Shown: positions 12,141 through 13,366 of the stretch, piece by piece
How the letters are laid out: every line of letters starts with the position of its first letter
Numbering within the stretch: position 1 is the stretch's first letter
Source of the DNA: Baffinella frigidus
Taxonomy: Eukaryota > Cryptophyceae > Cryptomonadales > Baffinellaceae
NCBI GenBank assembly: GCA_026770585.1
Contig: MU648412.1
Span: forward strand, 1 to 13,366
Reading direction: 5' to 3'
DNA length: 13,366 nt
The notes under the pieces: model-generated
The model's database searches: none
Seen by the model: the letters and a program-made list of their open reading frames with translations, nothing else
What the model was told of the DNA's origin: nothing
Program-made: the position numbers and the translations under genes

Positions 12141-13366
12141 ATGGAGACGATGAGCATGGACGATGATACCACAAGTGCCGAACCAGAAGAGGAGAACACC
12201 GAAGACCGCGGTGATGACGCAAAGAAGGAGAAGAAGAAATACGTATATCCGAAGTGTGAATGCACGTGGCCCGGTTGCAACGTGTCGAAGCAAAAACCGA
12301 GTAAGCTCAAAGCACACGTCGAATTTACACATGAAAAAAAATATCGCAACGTCTGCGACCATATTGTCGACGAAGAGACCGGGACTAAATGCGGGTATAA
12401 GTGCGAAGAGCGCAGCAAATTGACGCAACACAAAAACACCAAACACAGCACCGTCCGTAAGTATCCGTGCCCGGACTGCCCGAAGGTCTTCAAACGACCC
12501 AACAACCTCAAAGAACACTGGGACGCGGTTTGTTCACCACCCGGCGACCCCGTGAGAACCCAGTTCAAATGCAAGGTGTGTAACAAGGGGTTCCCGACGA
12601 CCGCCAACTGCAACATCCATTATCTTTATAATTGTGCTCCGAAGGACGACCGGAAGCGCGTGGCGCTTCTCGAAAAAAAAAGACAACGCACACTGAAAAA
12701 GCGAGCAAAAGACCGCGCTAAACACTATGCGTCATGGATAAAAAAGGGCGGCGCGTCTTCAAAATTCGGCCAGATCGACGGGGTTTCACGAGACGAAGAA
12801 ATCAAAGCGCTGAATGTTCGGATAATGGGAAGTCCGGCTGGTGCTCTCCTGGGTTCGTTCGGAGAAGCGACAGTCACCAAATGGAAAGAGCGCCACGGGA
12901 ATGCGTCTCTTCGAGACGTGTCCATGAACCGTGAGGGGAAGATTTTCGCGATGTATATGGGGACTACAATGCAGGACATCACACCTGGAGACGAAGAGAA
13001 ATGCCCGGAGAGCAGGGTATTTTTGCACGAGGATAAGCGCGACCCGCTAGTGCGCATCAATGACAAAGAAGATCTGCGACGCTTCACGCAAGCTGAGGCC
13101 GGTTCTGTCATCGAGACGTTCGTTCTGATGACCTCTGACAACCGCTACGACATCACGTGCATCGAAGGTGAGATGCAGTACTACCTCGAAGACCTTGGGA
13201 TGCCACACGGTGTTCGTCTCCACCAGAAGGCAGGTGCAGGTAGTCGATTGCCTGGGTCTGAAAGCGTGCATGAGAAGAACCGCCTTGCGAAGGGTGAAAC
13301 GATCATCTACTCACTCTTCGTCACGTTGATAGAGATGCGCGACTCGGTTTTTGCTGACGAAGTCGA
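12141..13366 (+). CDS. Multi-zinc-finger protein (C2H2/C2HC), 3' end beyond the window
   Basis: From ATG 12141 the frame stays open for 408 codons to the window edge, so the gene is partial. An acidic start (residues 7-28) is followed by four zinc fingers. Finger 1 is C41-x4-C46-x12-H59-x4-H64; finger 2 is C72-x11-C84-x12-H97-x4-H102 with an enlarged first loop. Finger 3 is C110-x2-C113-x12-H126-x4-C131 and finger 4 is C144-x2-C147-x12-H160-x4-C165, both of C2HC type. A long basic segment follows (168-196, including KKRQRTLKKRAKDRAKH), likely a nuclear signal or DNA-contacting helix. Residues 200-408 form a domain I do not recognise. A nuclear DNA- or RNA-binding regulator is likely. Its promoter carries the same palindromes as the chromodomain pair. 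AAAAAAA runs within the coding sequence at about 12333 and 12673 are slippage-prone. Confidence 0.85.
   Translation, partial: METMSMDDDTTSAEPEEENTEDRGDDAKKEKKKYVYPKCECTWPGCNVSKQKPSKLKAHVEFTHEKKYRNVCDHIVDEETGTKCGYKCEERSKLTQHKNTKHSTVRKYPCPDCPKVFKRPNNLKEHWDAVCSPPGDPVRTQFKCKVCNKGFPTTANCNIHYLYNCAPKDDRKRVALLEKKRQRTLKKRAKDRAKHYASWIKKGGASSKFGQIDGVSRDEEIKALNVRIMGSPAGALLGSFGEATVTKWKERHGNASLRDVSMNREGKIFAMYMGTTMQDITPGDEEKCPESRVFLHEDKRDPLVRINDKEDLRRFTQAEAGSVIETFVLMTSDNRYDITCIEGEMQYYLEDLGMPHGVRLHQKAGAGSRLPGSESVHEKNRLAKGETIIYSLFVTLIEMRDSVFADEV

Noticed and set aside
12116-13141. Minus-strand frames of 166, 139 and 138 codons opposite the zinc-finger gene
   Set aside because: The plus strand has an uninterrupted 408-codon frame with four zinc fingers. 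The minus frames are compositional shadows.

Overview
The window looks like part of a large eukaryotic double-stranded DNA virus (nucleocytovirus or mirusvirus type), or such a virus integrated in a protist or algal genome. The evidence is the dense single-gene packing on both strands, TATA-like boxes and AATAAA signals around genes, and the absence of bacterial ribosome binding sites. The gene mix also fits: MYND finger, ankyrin repeats, chromodomain, C2H2 zinc fingers, a HIRAN-like domain, a permuted papain-fold protein and a heliorhodopsin. No hallmark gene (capsid protein, polymerase, packaging ATPase) lies inside the window, so the lineage stays open. Heliorhodopsins are known from coccolithoviruses such as Emiliania huxleyi virus 202, which makes an algal or other protist host likely.

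Layout. Bases 1-2643 hold a MYND/TPR-like gene split by a probable GT-AG intron, then an ankyrin gene; near-identical 39-bp direct repeats lie just upstream of the first and just downstream of the second. Bases 2644-5085 hold three regulated genes: a coiled-coil protein, a chromodomain protein (minus strand) and an unknown protein. Their upstream regions carry tandem repeats built around the palindrome TGACACGTGTCA. Bases 5266-8462 hold a papain-fold (NlpC/P60-like) gene, a heliorhodopsin (minus) and a repeat-rich Q/M/S/A-rich protein (minus). Bases 8791-11757 hold a HIRAN-like gene, a small single-pass membrane protein (minus), an unknown 141-residue protein and a 212-residue coiled-coil protein. 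From 12141 to the right edge runs a large zinc-finger gene with no stop in the window; two more palindromes lie upstream of it.

Two promoter styles appear. One has palindromic CACGTG-core sites, often tandem, and serves the coiled-coil gene, the chromodomain/4564 divergent pair and the zinc-finger gene. The other has an A/T-rich box with core TATTTAA and serves the heliorhodopsin, the repeat-rich protein and the 11119 gene. I infer two expression classes, perhaps early regulatory and late structural or membrane proteins. The CACGTG group contains putative nuclear proteins (chromodomain, zinc fingers), which fits a host- or chromatin-directed early programme. That functional reading is inference; the motif positions are read directly.
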